This document shows positions 39,428 through 51,170 of a stretch of DNA of 64,000 bases, piece by piece (the stretch's first letter is position 1; every line of letters begins with the position of its first letter). A model generated the notes under the pieces. It had not been told where the DNA came from and made no database searches. It worked only from the letters and a program-made list of their open reading frames with translations. Source of the DNA: Hemicordylus capensis. Taxonomy: Eukaryota > Chordata > Lepidosauria > Squamata > Cordylidae. The stretch lies in the NCBI RefSeq assembly GCF_027244095.1, contig NC_069669.1, forward strand, positions 4,180,501 to 4,244,500. Reading direction: 5' to 3'. The position numbers were made by a program, and so were the translations under genes.

Positions 39428-39775
39428 CCAAACACATATATAGGAAGCTGCTCAGCATTGTCTACTTGGACTGGTAGCAGCTTTCCAGGGTTTCAGCCTC
39501 AGGGGGTCTTTCTCATCTCCTGGAGATGCTGCCACCTTCTGGCATCAGGTGCTTGACCACTGAGCTATGGATGCTTCTAATGCACATCTGATGCAGCCTT
39601 GGTCCATCTAGCTCAGGTTTGCCTACATTGACTGAGAGCAGCTTTCCTCAGCTTAGGGCAGAGAAGAGCCTTTTCCCCAGCCCTACCTGGAGATGCTGTC
39701 AGGGATTGAATCTGGGACCTTCTATAGGTCCCAGAAGCTCTCCCACTGAATAATGGCTTCCTCCAACAGGATCAA
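39428..39775 (-). mobile_element. Two fragments of the 5S/tRNA composite SINE
   Basis: Reverse-strand tail sequences (ATATAGGAAGCTGCTCAGC and a second start at about 39596, TTGGTCCATCTAGCTCAG) are each followed by CTGGAGATGCTGYCA and a reversed tRNA-like part (CTTGACCACTGAGCTATGG; AGCTCTCCCACTGAATAATG). The 5S portion is missing or unrecognisable. Confidence 0.75.
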
Positions 39776-42148
39776 GATTTGGGCAGATGCTAGCTACCCT
39801 AGAAGCCCAGTCCAGGGATGATTCTAAGCAGTGAAATAAGCTGCCATCTCAGTCACCAAGGCTGTTCAGCAGTGATGTAGTCACAAATTCTGGAAGTGCA
39901 GGTGATCTTCATGGCAGCTCCCATAGCCACACCCAGCCGGCCGGCCACACCGCATGGCCAGACCCCTCACTAGCTAGGAGAGATGCAATAATGCGGGGTG
40001 GGGGGATTTCTGTTACAAGAAGGCCGCAAGAATCATGTAGACTCTAGCGACTGTACCAGAGAATGACAGGGAATGCCCACTAATATGCACAGGTTCCTTC
40101 CATAGGAATGCATGCAGTTGGAGGGCCATTCCATGGAAGGAGCTGATAGATTTCAGTGGGCATTCTTGGTCATTCATTTTAGGACGTCCTGACATTAGTT
40201 TAGGATGTCGACTTGCATGCTGAGGGTTCCAGGTTCAAACCCTGTTAGTGGTGGAGGTTTTAATTGCACCATTTCTGATCATTAGAAGCACATCGGCAAT
40301 AGCTATTGATATGGAGAGTTTTTTAGCTTGACCAAACTTTTGCACAGGCCTGATTAGCAGATATAAGATGGTAGGCTGTTGTTTTGCCATTTTTTGCCTG
40401 GAAATATTTTGCTGTTAACTGTGCTAAGTGGTAAACAGGTAGTGAACCAATGGTCAAATTTCAACATGGTGGTTGACTACAACTCCCACAATGCCCAAGC
40501 AAAAGCCATTACAGCTGGGGATGCTGGGAGTTGTAGTCAACAGCATCTGGGAATCCTTGTTCGAGGGAACCCTGGGTAGGAGTCATAGTCTGCCCCTGAA
40601 CACAGCAGGTCAATGTCACCATTAGCAGCTGGCTACTCAGCGGATGGAGGTGAGATCTAGACCAGCAATCTCTTGGTCTGCAGCACAGCCTCTTGGCCGG
40701 ACCACCTACGTTTCCGTTCTGCGTTAACTGGGTTCCGCCTTCAGGCAAGAACCTTCCTGAGAATGGTGCTGATCAGATTCAGAAGGTAACAAGCCACAGA
40801 GGAGAGCTGCAATGAGAAGCAGCAGCCAGCCCAGCCCAGAGAAAGCCCAATTCTGCCCTCACGGGACCAGTTCCTCTGGCTGCTTCCGAAGCACTGATCT
40901 CCCTTCCTCAATGCCTGGGGTGCTCTGAGATTCCAGCCATGCCTGGCCTGGGCGGAGGCTGATACCAAAAGCTCACTCTCAATGGGGCCCGGTGGCCCAG
41001 CCTGTCTGTGGAAGTGCGCTTGGGAAGGGCTCCCTGCAAGAGGCATGGCTGCCTGCTTTCTCCGGGTGCCACATGCACCCTTGGGTGCAGCTCAGCCGGG
41101 CGCAGCCTTATAAGTCATGCCAATGACAGCTTGAGCCGTAGCAAAACTTTCCCAGGCTCTGAGAGCCCTCGGCCCTTCATGCGCTCAAGGGGAAACCGCG
41201 GAGTGACGACAGAGTGCCGCTGCATCAGTGCCTAAGCTCACCGGCTCAAGTCTTGAACCCAGTGAGTCAAAAGGGATTAATGTGCCTCTAATCACATACA
41301 AAGAACATCTCCTTCGCCACTGAGAGACGTAGACACATGAAAAAGCCCTGCTAGATCAGACCCACAGGCCTACCTAGTCCAGCGTCCTGCTTCTAGCTGC
41401 GGTGAACCAGATGCCACTAGGAAGCCAACAAACAGGAGAGGAAGGCCACAGCTCTGCCCTCTTCTTTGTCCTCAGCAAACTGGTTTTCAATGGTATACTG
41501 CCTCTGGCCATGGAGGCTCCATTTAGCTATCATGAGTCAAGATCTGAATCCAGATCTCTGTGAGGCCAGGGTGACACACTCACTACTGGATCACTATAAA
41601 CATCTGATATGCCGGATAATCCCCAGTTCTCTCCTTTTCAAAATTAGCTCGTGTTCTTGTTCCAAATGTTACACATTCATTTTTTCCCCTCTAAGATCAT
41701 GATAGGTAGAATCATAGCACCACAGAAGGTTCGCGCTGGAGGGAATCTTGGCGGTCTTGCTCAGAGCAGGAATCTCCTCAGCAGGAGATTCCCAGCCTGT
41801 GGCTCTCCCCAGGTGCTGCTAAACTACAACTTCCACCATGCTGAGCTTTGATAAGTTGTAGCCTCTATAAATTGATTATAGAGTTGTCGTTGCAGTTCAG
41901 CAACAGCCGGAGTACCAGAGGTTGGGTACCCGTGTGCTCCAGCATCTCTGACAGATGGCCGCCCAGTCTGTGTCTGGAAACTTCCAGCGAAGGGGAGCCC
42001 ACCACTGGGCAAAGCAGACCAGCATTCTTCTGCTATCAGACGGCTCTCACACACAAGAAATTATTCCCAGTGTCTTGCTGAATGTCAGGGCTAATGGAGG
42101 GCTAATGCCAGAAAACGCATTGTGCTGCTGAAGAGGCTTTGGCAGGGC

Positions 42149-42347
42149 TCCGTGATAGGGCTGTGCATGGACTGTTTGACGCTGTGCAGTCCAGATTCAG
42201 ATCAAACTGTGCCAAAGCAAATCGGTTCAGTCAGACTGATCAGCTGGGCCAGTCGGTTCAACGAACCAGTTCAAACCAATTCAAAGTGGTTTGTAATCAA
42301 ATGGCTTGAAGCAGCTGGTTCGCGACGGTCTGCTTCTGCACATCCCC
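42149..42347. mobile_element. Possible hAT-type MITE related to 9044-9522
   Basis: Ends TAGGGCTGTGCA and TGCACATCCCCA are imperfect inverted copies matching the TAGGGATGTGCA terminus of the foldback element in ATF7IP2 intron 1. The interior is rich in GGTTCAACGAACCAGTTC-type palindromes. No clear target duplication was found, so the copy is older or the ends are slightly off. Confidence 0.6.
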
Positions 42348-43754
42348 ACTTCATCGTGGACAAAGCACAGCCTCTTTGAGAGACTGCTTTGTGCACTGCT
42401 GGAGTGGAATCTCCCATCAGCACACGTGTATGGAGGAGCTGGAACCTGCCGCCCCTGGATGCATGTCCATTGACGACCCCTAGAAGACCTGCCCTTCCCT
42501 GTATATGCCATGAACTGGATGCTGACCACCCCCAGCTTCTGACATTTTAACAGGATTTTGTGAACGCACCCCTTTTCCCAGCCAGGTGCCCTGCACCTGT
42601 GATTCCTCACCTCCCCTAAAACTTCTGGGCAGGGCCCCCTCCCCCTCCATCTCAAAGAGGCCTCCAGATGCTGTTGGCTTGGGACCTATGGCCTTTAGGC
42701 ATGCTAATTTAGCAGCCAACCCTCCCATTTGGCCACACCCCTTTCAGAAACAGGACCATAGTAAACAATGGTACCTCTGAGCATAAACAGATCGTTTTCT
42801 GTTGCTGGACTACAACTCAGTTATGGGGTTACACTTGCAGTTGCAGTGTAAGATCACCCAGGGTGATCTTGAGCTAGTGGTCTATCCATCTATCTATCAT
42901 ACTTGCATACTGCCTGATATGTGTATCTCTAGGTATATGACTGAGAGGGGTTTGAACCTGGGTCTCTTCTGGTCCTAGTCTGTATCCTAATCACTACACC
43001 ACACTGCCACTCCGTTGTGAGAAACTGACAGTCAGCAAGACCTTGTAGCCTGATTCTTGCACCCTCAAGAAAATTGTGTAGCTGCACACGATCCCAACAT
43101 TGAGCTCTTGTGCTTTTGCACAGACAACTCCTGCAGTGTCAACGGATGGAGGAAGAGGTTTTCCAGCAAGAAGTGCACCACGAGTTGCACACCTTGTCAT
43201 GCAAACACAACCATATTTGTGCTAACATAGCCCTAGTCTGGATGTAGCACAATTAGCTAGCGCAAGAGCCTTGCACTAGTGCAACACATTTGCACAAGCC
43301 CTTCACTAGTCCGGGTGTCAGTCAACAAAAGCAGATATTGCAGTTCAACCAGACAAAAAGTTCTCAGAACAGCTGTTCACATAGCAAAAGGGATGGGAAG
43401 ATGCTTCCCTATCCCAAAGGGGCTCACGGTCTAAGAAGAAACACAAGGGAGACCCTAGCCACAGGGAGCGACGCTATGCTGGGGCTGAACAGGGACAGTG
43501 AAATGGAGGCAGCATCACAGCTGCTAGAATTTGTATTGCCCAGTCCATTTGTTTTGCAGGGGGACTCCGTCACTCATGCCACAGGAAATGAAATGCTAGA
43601 CGCTAGCTTGCCTCTCTCATGCATATCAAGGAAGGCAGAAGGAATCTGGTGCAAAATATGAATGTTTCTTTCATGACTAGAAGAGTCTGATTTATTAAAC
43701 AGCTGGGTTGAACATTTAACATCATGAGTGGTTAAACTTGTAACAATCACTTCT

Positions 43755-44112
43755 TGTGATAGTAATTATATTCAAATCAAATCAAATACTTTATTACAGT
43801 CACAGACCAGTGCAATAGTAATATATTAGTAATAATTACTATCACACAAAAGCCCAACAGAGTAAACCATAAAAGCTGTAATATGATATCAACGAATTAA
43901 ACCTCAAAACAGAACAGCTAAACTGAATTCATAATGAGCTCCGGGAGAATTTTGTTGGCTATCAAACAAAACTTAGCCACTTTAAGACATTAAAACATTC
44001 TGGTCAGCTAGAAGATAATCAAGATAAAAAGAGTCCATACGACCTGGATGACAACTTATAAAAGGAGTTATAAATTTGTGCCATAGACCTCAATAAAATT
44101 GATGATAAAGGA
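43755..44112 (-). mobile_element. Non-LTR retrotransposon 3' end
   Basis: Reading in reverse, it ends CTGTAATAAAGTATTTGATT TGATTTGA, a poly(A)-signal-like motif and a simple (ATTTG) tail, preceded by AT-rich UTR-like sequence. The arrangement resembles the 3' end of the element at 47295-48430. Confidence 0.55.
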
Positions 44113-44121
44113 GCACATGAG

Positions 44122-44428
44122 CCATAGGAACATAGGAAGCTGCCATATACTGAGTCAGACCATTGGTCTGTCTAGCTCAGTATTGTCTTCAGGGACTGGC
44201 AGCAGCTTCTCCAAGGTTGCAGGCAGGAGTATCTCCCAGCCCTATCTTGGAGATGCTGCCAGGGAGGGAACTTGGAACCTTCTGCTCTTCCCAGAGCAGC
44301 TCCATCCCCTGAGGGGAATATCTTGCTGTGCTCACACATCAAGTCTCCCTTCCATATGCAACCAGGGCAGACCCTGCTTAGCTAAGGGGACAAGTCATGC
44401 TTGCAACCACAAAACCAGCTCTCCATAG
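44122..44428 (-). mobile_element. Composite 5S rRNA / tRNA-Ala SINE
   Basis: Reverse-strand copy. On the minus strand it shows CTTAGCTAAGCAGGGTCTG and GGAAGGGAGACTTGATG (5S part). The tRNA part is shortened around GAAGAGCAGAAGGTTCCAAG and CCTGGCAGCATCTCC. The tail is CTGCTGCCAGTCCCTGA, ACTGAGCTAGACAGACC and CAGCTTCCTATGTTCC. It lies in EMP2 intron 1. Confidence 0.88.
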
Positions 44429-44999
44429 TTTTGATATCTCCCCAATTAAAGCAATTCATTTGTATTCACTCTTTTTTTTTAAAGTATGTTTTATCGAAAG
44501 ATCAAGAGGAAGCAGGAGGAAGGTGATGGACGGAAGACCTGAAAGACTGGCTAGAAATGGACACAGAAGATATCATCCACGATTCTAGGGACTGCGGTCT
44601 ATGGCTTTCGTTGGCCGCCAACCCTCCAATTGGAGAAGGCACATGAAGAGAGAGATGCTCTATGGCTCTTGAATAAAAGCAATACAAAGTCCTTGTAACA
44701 TTATTTTAAGAAGGTTGTCTTGAAATAGTCTGAAAACAGGAGCCATACAAGGTATACTTTTTTTAAAAAGTGACTAAAAGAACGTGATTCTTCAAGTCCT
44801 GAGTTGAGAGGGATGCAATTCATTTGTAGTATTTCTCCACGCATTGCACTTCCACGGGGATCCATGGCTGGCTTGCAAGAGTTCTCCCCTGCCCGAGAAA
44901 CAGAATGCGTAAACCAGTGCCTAATCGACGCCTGGAATGGAGTGAATTTATACGCACCCACACAACCGCCCGGAAGGAGCCGAAAAAGTCAAGGTAAGG

Positions 45000-45790
45000 T
45001 GCTGGAAAACGCTCTTTCCCAAGTGCAAGGGCGATCCCATCTCGCCCCACTGGGGGGGAGGCGGTAGCCAACCAATCTAAAAAATAAATGCAACCCACCC
45101 CTCTGAAGCCTGTGCTGGCTGAATCCAGGCGAAGGAGCCGCTCTAGAAAAGCACGCCCTGTAACCAGCAGCGAGATCGACTTCCAAGCAGTTCGGGCCAG
45201 ATGATCCATCCGGGCGGGAACACACTTTCTCACAAACAGCAGAGGAGCATAACACAAAAGCAGCAGCAGCGCAACAGCCAGGTTGGTGTCTCCTTCCTCA
45301 GCTGGGGGAACTTATTGGAAGTTTGGGACTGCTGGTCTCTGCTTCGCCTCCAGCCGGCAATCACTCCGCTTTGAAATGCAGCTGGGGGGCTGGGCGGGGG
45401 CCGCGGCAGAGAGAGGGCGCGCCTGGCCTCCCGGGGAGGGCAGGGGAGACGCCAGATCCTGGCGCCCAAGCCACGGGCTCCTTCCCTCTCTCTCCCTTCC
45501 TTTGTTTGCAAGGCGCCTCCGTTCGCACTGAGATCCCGTTTCCTGCTCCTGCACGCCCCCCTCCCCCCCGCACGTCCCATCTGGCTCCACATTTGTTTAA
45601 TCCAAGAAGTGCTACCCCCCCCCCCCCCGCTTCCCACGCAGGCAGCCCCCCCCCCGCCTCCGAGGCTGTGGCTACTCACCGGCTAGCGCTGGCCACCGGG
45701 GCTGGAGTCCGGCTGAAAGTGCGGGCTGTTTTGAAGGTCTCACTCTGGCTCTGGCTCTGCCTCCTCCTGAAAGGGCGGTGATGTCAGAAA
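45000..45790 (-). promoter_or_regulatory. EMP2: EMP2 CpG-island promoter with non-coding exon 1
   Basis: A GC- and CpG-rich block on the 5' side of EMP2. On the minus strand the sequence AGCGCTAGCCG|GTGAGT gives a strong donor, so the non-coding first exon ends at 45680. Its 5' limit is unknown; sequence at 45730-45785 includes a GC-box-like CCGCCC and a CRE-like TGACATCA about 100 bp upstream of the donor. The gap to the first coding exon makes intron 1 about 10.4 kb. Neighbouring open frames of about 150 residues on both strands are CpG-island shadows. An alternative first exon inside 45000-45600 cannot be excluded. Confidence 0.72.
45553..45665 (-). other. G-rich runs downstream of EMP2 exon 1
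   Basis: The plus strand has C runs at about 45554-45567, 45616-45630 and 45647-45656, so the EMP2 sense strand carries several long G runs separated by short spacers. They begin just past the exon 1 donor at 45679. This is a G-quadruplex-capable arrangement. Confidence 0.7.
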
Positions 45791-45799
45791 CAAATCTGG

Positions 45800-46830
45800 G
45801 TGTGGAAAGGAAGGGGGGAAAAGATGTTTCAAAAGTGCCTCCACTGGCTGCAGGGAAGGGTGGGAGAGAGAGCTTTACCACGCAGCGAAAAGCCACCAAT
45901 GGCAAATCTCACCCAAGTTCCTCTCCTGGGATTATTTTAGGGATCTATAGCTCGGAGAGAGGGCCCATTTTGAAGGTCTTTTGACCCCCCCCCATGCCCT
46001 GCTGTGTTGTCTTCAGAAGGTGGCCTTTGGAAGTGGGTGTTTCATTTCTGAATCTGATGTGCTGAATGTTGGATGGGAGAAGCACTCCTTGGCCAACCAT
46101 GTCTCACTTGTGTAAGGGAATAAATGTTTGAGCCATTTTTAAAGGGCTTTGAAGTGATCATTTTTCTTAAAACTAGCTAGGCAGCTGAAGGAGCTATAGT
46201 TGCGGGAAGGATTCACAAGGCGGGACCACTGATCTCTTCTCAATTCTTTGTGCTCGCCATTGTCATAAGATTTATTTGGGATTCTATTCTGTTTTGAATA
46301 GAGTGAAAACTGTAGTTTTCCAAATTGCAATCAAACATACAAACGCCGTTTTAAAAACGACTAATAATAATGATAATGGTTAATTTTTTTAAATGGATGC
46401 TTTTTTAAAAAGCAAAAAAAAATTATAAAACTTAAAAACAAAAGCCAACAGTATGTAGATTTCTGAAGGGCTATAAATACAAATTTTCCTTACACACATA
46501 CCACTCCTAATAATCACATACACACCCCAACCCTAAAAAATGATCCTGGATCATTTATAAGTAGATTCAGTGCATGAAATCATGTTTTAAATTAGAAAAA
46601 ATATTGTGCCTGAATCTTATTCTGCAAGTGATTATTTATGTATTTATTTGAAATATTTCTATTATAACAAGTGTCAAGTGAAGAGGCAGCTATTAGCTAA
46701 AGATAGCTACCGGTAATAGTTGTCTGAATCTTCAATGGGCACATCACTAAGATGTTTGCCAATAGCTTTTGATGGCAGATAGCTCCTAGCTACTACGCAA
46801 AGTTACTGGCAGGGTGGGAGCCTGAGATAC
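45800..46830. other. Intergenic DNA upstream of EMP2, no gene seen
   Basis: No coding exon recognised. AT-rich, with a segment near 46690-46800 resembling one near 1030-1140 (AGCTAxTAGCTAAAGAT plus TAGCTTTTxATGGC), probably two copies of an unclassified repeat. Confidence 0.5.
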
Positions 46831-47093
46831 CGCTAATTGATTTCCAGTTTTTATTGCATTCCCCGCCTGTGGGTTTTTGTAGGGGCAGTGGGTGGACCCA
46901 AATTGTTGCAAATTCTTTTTCAATTTAAATACTGTTTTCCGTTTCTATTTTGGGAGTTCTACAAGGGACAATTTCAACAGCTGCATTTCAAAGCCTCAGC
47001 ATTTCAATTTCAGTGCAGTTACAACTCCAGCCTGCCCAGTAAGGACAAACAAAGTACTGTTAAGGCTTCCCAGACTTCTTGGGCCTTTACATT

Positions 47094-47226
47094 CAAGGAT
47101 TTCTCAAACTTGGGACCCCAGATGTCGTTGGATGACAACTCCCATCATCCTGAGCCACAGTGGTCAAAGGAGATGATGGGAGTTGTAGTCCACCAACCTC
47201 TGGGGGACCCAAAGTTGAGAACTCAT
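47094..47226. mobile_element. hAT-like MITE
   Basis: Inverted ends, ATTTCTCAAACTTGGGACCC and GGGGACCCAAAGTTGAGAAC, surround the inverted core TGACAACTCCCATCAT / ATGATGGGAGTTGTAG. It belongs to the broad family that includes 30541-30676. Target duplications are not evident. Confidence 0.75.
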
Positions 47227-47294
47227 GCAATAAACTCTTTTTCCTTGCAGGGCAAGCGTATAATACCAGGCAGGTACACAGGGAGGGCTTCTTA

Positions 47295-48430
47295 GTTGGA
47301 ATGAAATCTTTATTTCAGTCATTGACCAGACAAAAATATACAACATGATAGATAAGTAGTAACCTCCAGCAATCATGATTCTGCCAGTACTTTCTTACGA
47401 ACCACCATTTACAATATAACAATATACAGTACAGTCGACACTCATGATTTTACCAATTACTTTCTTACACAGTTTGCAGTGTGGCAAAATTTTGCCACAT
47501 TGGTGGAAACATTAATATCACTGTCAGACACAAAAGGAGAGACACATAAAAGGCCGATGGCCTACCTGGGAATCCTGGTATGTGACAAAATAGGTGAGAA
47601 AAGTGTTAGTTGAATATCTCTGAAAAATAAACAGTGAAGCAACATATGATTAATTGGCTCCTGACTGACATGGGCATAACCTTTGAGCAAAAAGAATACC
47701 GAGATAGTGGCCCTCTAAGAGCTGAGGGCAGTGCATTCCAGCATGCCAAGGCAAATGCCCTTCTCCATGTGGCTACAAGCTCGTGTAAATATTTAGCTGG
47801 TCTATGAGGGTGAGTTGCATTACCTATGAAAGGTAAATGTCTCACTCGGGCCCCATCTTCCTGAATCACTGTGTCCCAAATCCACTGCCTAATTATCTCC
47901 TTGGCTTTTAAGATCCTTGAGGAGACCAACATGGTGATACTTGGCCCTTAACTTTCTAATTTCCTCTCAGCTCGCTCTTTCCATACAGATGCAAAGTTGT
48001 CCTTCAGGACCAGAAGTGTGAGGCCTGCTTGACCAAGATTTAATTTCAAATAATAAGAGATCTTTGCAACCCAAGCATGTGCTTCAATTGGTACTAATCC
48101 CAGTTCCGGCCTTAACACTGTGTTGAGCATCCCTCTTGACACCCCAAGGATTGTTCTAATAAATTTGGTTTGTACCAACTCTAGGGGGCAGAAATCCTTA
48201 TAATTGCTCAGCTGGGCTCCATATAATAGTTGGACTAAAATTTTCCCTTTGAAGACTTTAATTGCAGCGTGGACATAACCACCTCCCTTCCCGAAAAAGA
48301 ATCTAATAAGCGCCATTGCACTCTTTTGTACCTCTTGTGTAACATGAAGTAGATGTGCTCTCCAATTGGAAAACCACCCCTAAATACTTCTAGAGCTTGA
48401 CTTATTCTATATCTTGGCCATCGATACATG
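47295..48430 (-). mobile_element. Non-LTR retrotransposon C-terminal ORF and 3' end
   Basis: The minus strand encodes a 122-residue open piece with VFKGKILVQLLYGAQLSNY, LVQTKFIRTILGVSRG, ELGLVPIEAHAWVAKISYYL. A second, more degraded piece follows with HLPFIGNATHPHRPAKYLH. It ends at GACTGAAATAAAGATTTCAT near 47300. This is the C-terminal region of a LINE reverse-transcriptase ORF found in squamates. The clade is uncertain. A second copy of the 3' part lies at 61622-61930. Confidence 0.75.
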
Positions 48431-50575
48431 TATACATGTATACATTATATATATAATAACATAATGCATAACATAACATGCATAACATAAACTGGGAGCT
48501 CCCATTGCGGTGCAGCTCCTGAGCATAGCAAAAGTGTAATCTCCAAGCCTGGAGATCCAGCTGTAAACAGGGAGGCTTCTGGGAGCTGAGCAGTATAAGA
48601 TCAGCTATTTACACCCCCAAGATTGGGGGCAGCCTCTCTAGAGAGGTAGACCTAACCTCATCTTTCTTGATGGGAATTTAAGGTGATTTTCTTTCAACTG
48701 GCTTTTTTAGATCTGTGTGATTCACTAGGGTTATAAGCACTGATGTTGCTTTCAGAGGCATTTTTATTCTGCTGCTTCCATTCATGTCCTTGAGTTAATT
48801 ATCAGTTTATCATAAATGGCTGCCTTTGCCTCCAGAAGCTGACTTTGCTGCAGCAAGCAGCTGACCAGCTGGATAGAAGGAACAGACCCAGTGCTAAGAG
48901 AATTACAGCATCCGGAGAGTCCCCAGTGTGCTGCAAAAGGAATGTTCCCTCCACAACACAGGACTTGTTTTGTTTCAGGGGATGTGTTCTCTGGCTCCAA
49001 ATGAAGACTCAGGGAGACCCAGAAAATCCGTCAGCCAAGTGACCATGAAAGCCGCTGCTATTTTTTTGCTTTAAGTGTTTAAGGAGAAACACATGATATC
49101 TGCCATAAGATAGATCCCAGTGCATCAAGATGCCCACTAACAATATGTTCCCTTCATCAGTACCACCCTTACTTTGTGGAGCTTGAGGTACCACACATAA
49201 AGCGCATTCTCACAACCAAAAGGTTAGGCAAGAGGAGTGTCTAGCCAGGCTCCAAACCCTGTGGGCACCCCCAAGAAACAGCCGTGTGTTGGGAAAAATC
49301 AAGGTAGGAGGCAGGGAACTTGATGTGGCTAGAATGGCATATGTGATGTGCTTTTCTCTACCTCTCTCTGGGTGCTGGGTACGTGATCTGGGTTTTCCAC
49401 AGGTCCCAGCTGGCACACTATGTGGGAGAGGTCCCTGTCCCAAGATGCTTACAATCTAAAATTCTGTCTTTTGGCACACAATGGTGTGTGTGTGTGTGCG
49501 CGCGTGCACATCGGCCACCCGCATGGGCAGAAACCATTTCTCCATAATGCACACACATCACCAAGAAAGCACCAATTCCCAAGGCAGGAAATGTGACATT
49601 CAGCCTTGATTTCTGTCTCTGCTGTTCTCTGCCAAGCTCCCTCTGCTCCCTTTTAAGCAGGGAAGGAGACAAAGTGAATGAGGGGAACAGAGCAGTTTCT
49701 TGGGTTTTTTCTTTCTTTTAAGGACTGGCTTTGAGGCAGGAGAGGGAGAGAAAGGATTTGGTCCAACCTGTTGCAAGGAGTTTGCCAGAAGGTTGTGTGT
49801 GCAGTGCTGATATTCAGCTGCAAACATGTCAAGTGTTGGCCAGCTATCTGCTGGATGATTTAGCAACATTTGAGAAGTACAGCTATACCAGCGCTTGCAA
49901 AATCAAGGGCAGGAGAGGGGTTGTGTTTCGGTCCTCAAAAAATCCCAAATTTGGTGACATTAATCCTTAAACTTTTGGGCAAGTCAGGTGATGGAGATTC
50001 TCATGTGGGCGTAACTTACATAGCATGATTTCCTTGCTGGATTGGCAGCTGTAAGTGTAAACAGGGCGGGCACCTGCAGTGCAAGGTAGACTTGGGTGTG
50101 CATTGAGCCCCCCAATTGCACTCTCAAGGTGTGAGCATAAGAAACAGCCTGATTAGCTCATGAGCCAGCTGGGGTGGCTTCTGTGGAGATGATGAATGCT
50201 CCTCATGGTTTTTGACAAGGGCTACACCTCTAGAGATGGGAAAGAGCTGATACCATAGCAAGACTTTCAGCGTGTTCTCATGCTTTTACTGTCCTGACCA
50301 TCAGGCCTGCCATGGCCAGATTTGCTATGGTGTTTTAGACGCTTTTATAAGTTGTAAAAACACAACTACTATAAAATTTTATCAATGTCAGAAGAATGAA
50401 AATTAACATTGGCAGGAATGTCTTGCAAAGACTACTCCATGGAGAAAGTACAACAATGTGTGAATTGTTACCTTAATCCTTTCCTTTGTGCAAAAATGAC
50501 TGCAATTTTACCCTAATCACTAGGAGATTGCCAAAAATAATTATGAACATTCGTCCCCTGAGATGGTACCAATGG
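48431..50575. other. Intergenic DNA, no gene seen
   Basis: No coding exon or strong repeat is recognised. There is a short degenerate ACATAATGCATAACATAAC tract near 48455-48495 and a (GT)n run at about 49482-49500. Open frames below 90 residues look random. Confidence 0.5.
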
Positions 50576-50584
50576 CCAAAATAT

Positions 50585-50750
50585 GTGGGCCTGGCTCACG
50601 GACTGTATATTGAATCAGGCCATTTTCCCATCTAGCCAGTTCACAGTGACTCTCCAAAGCAGAGAGATGCTGTATTCCCAGCTCTGCTACCTGATATCCC
50701 TTGAAGGAGTGTTGTGCCTTCTGCATTCAAAGCAGGTGCTCTTCCACCTG
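50585..50750 (-). mobile_element. Fragment of the 5S/tRNA composite SINE
   Basis: A reversed tail (GAATCAGGCCATTTTCCCAT CTAGCCAG) is followed by a reversed tRNA-like part (CCTTCTGCATTCAAAGCAGG, TGCTCTTCCACCTGA). It is strongly diverged and abuts the CR1 copy that follows. Confidence 0.65.
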
Positions 50751-51170
50751 AAGGGGTTGGGAGTGGGAGGCATGACTTTGCAGTGGTTCTGCTCCTACCT
50801 CTTGGGTAGGTTCCAGATGGTGTCGCTTGAAGAATGATGCTTGAAGAATGTTCAAAACAAGAGCTCCAGTATAGAGTCCCACAAGGCTCCATACTGTCTC
50901 CAATGCTTTTTAACAGCTACATGAAACTCATCAGGGGATTTGGTGCAGGGTGTTATCAGTATGCTGATGACACCCAAATCTATTTCTCCATGTCAACTTC
51001 ATCAGTAAATGGCCTAACTTCCCTAAATGCCTGCCTGGAGGCAGTAATGGGCTGAATGAGGGAGAGCAAACTGAGGCTGAATCCAAGCAAGACAGAGATA
51101 CTCATTGTGGGTGGTCGAGACTTAGGAAGTGGAGATTAACCATTATAAGCATAGACTCTCCAGAGTCAGT
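50750..51170 (+). mobile_element. CR1 LINE reverse-transcriptase fragment
   Basis: It encodes the catalytic region of CR1 reverse transcriptase: [18 protein letters not shown], then the [11 protein letters not shown] box with the YADD catalytic motif intact, then [10 protein letters not shown] and, one frame on, KLRLNPSKTEILIVGG. This is a more 5' part of the ORF than the other CR1 copies here, flanked on both sides by unrelated DNA. Confidence 0.92.

Noticed and set aside
45230-45781. About 150-residue frames in the EMP2 CpG island
   Set aside because: Paired frames on both strands in GC-rich DNA with homopolymers; no homology seen.
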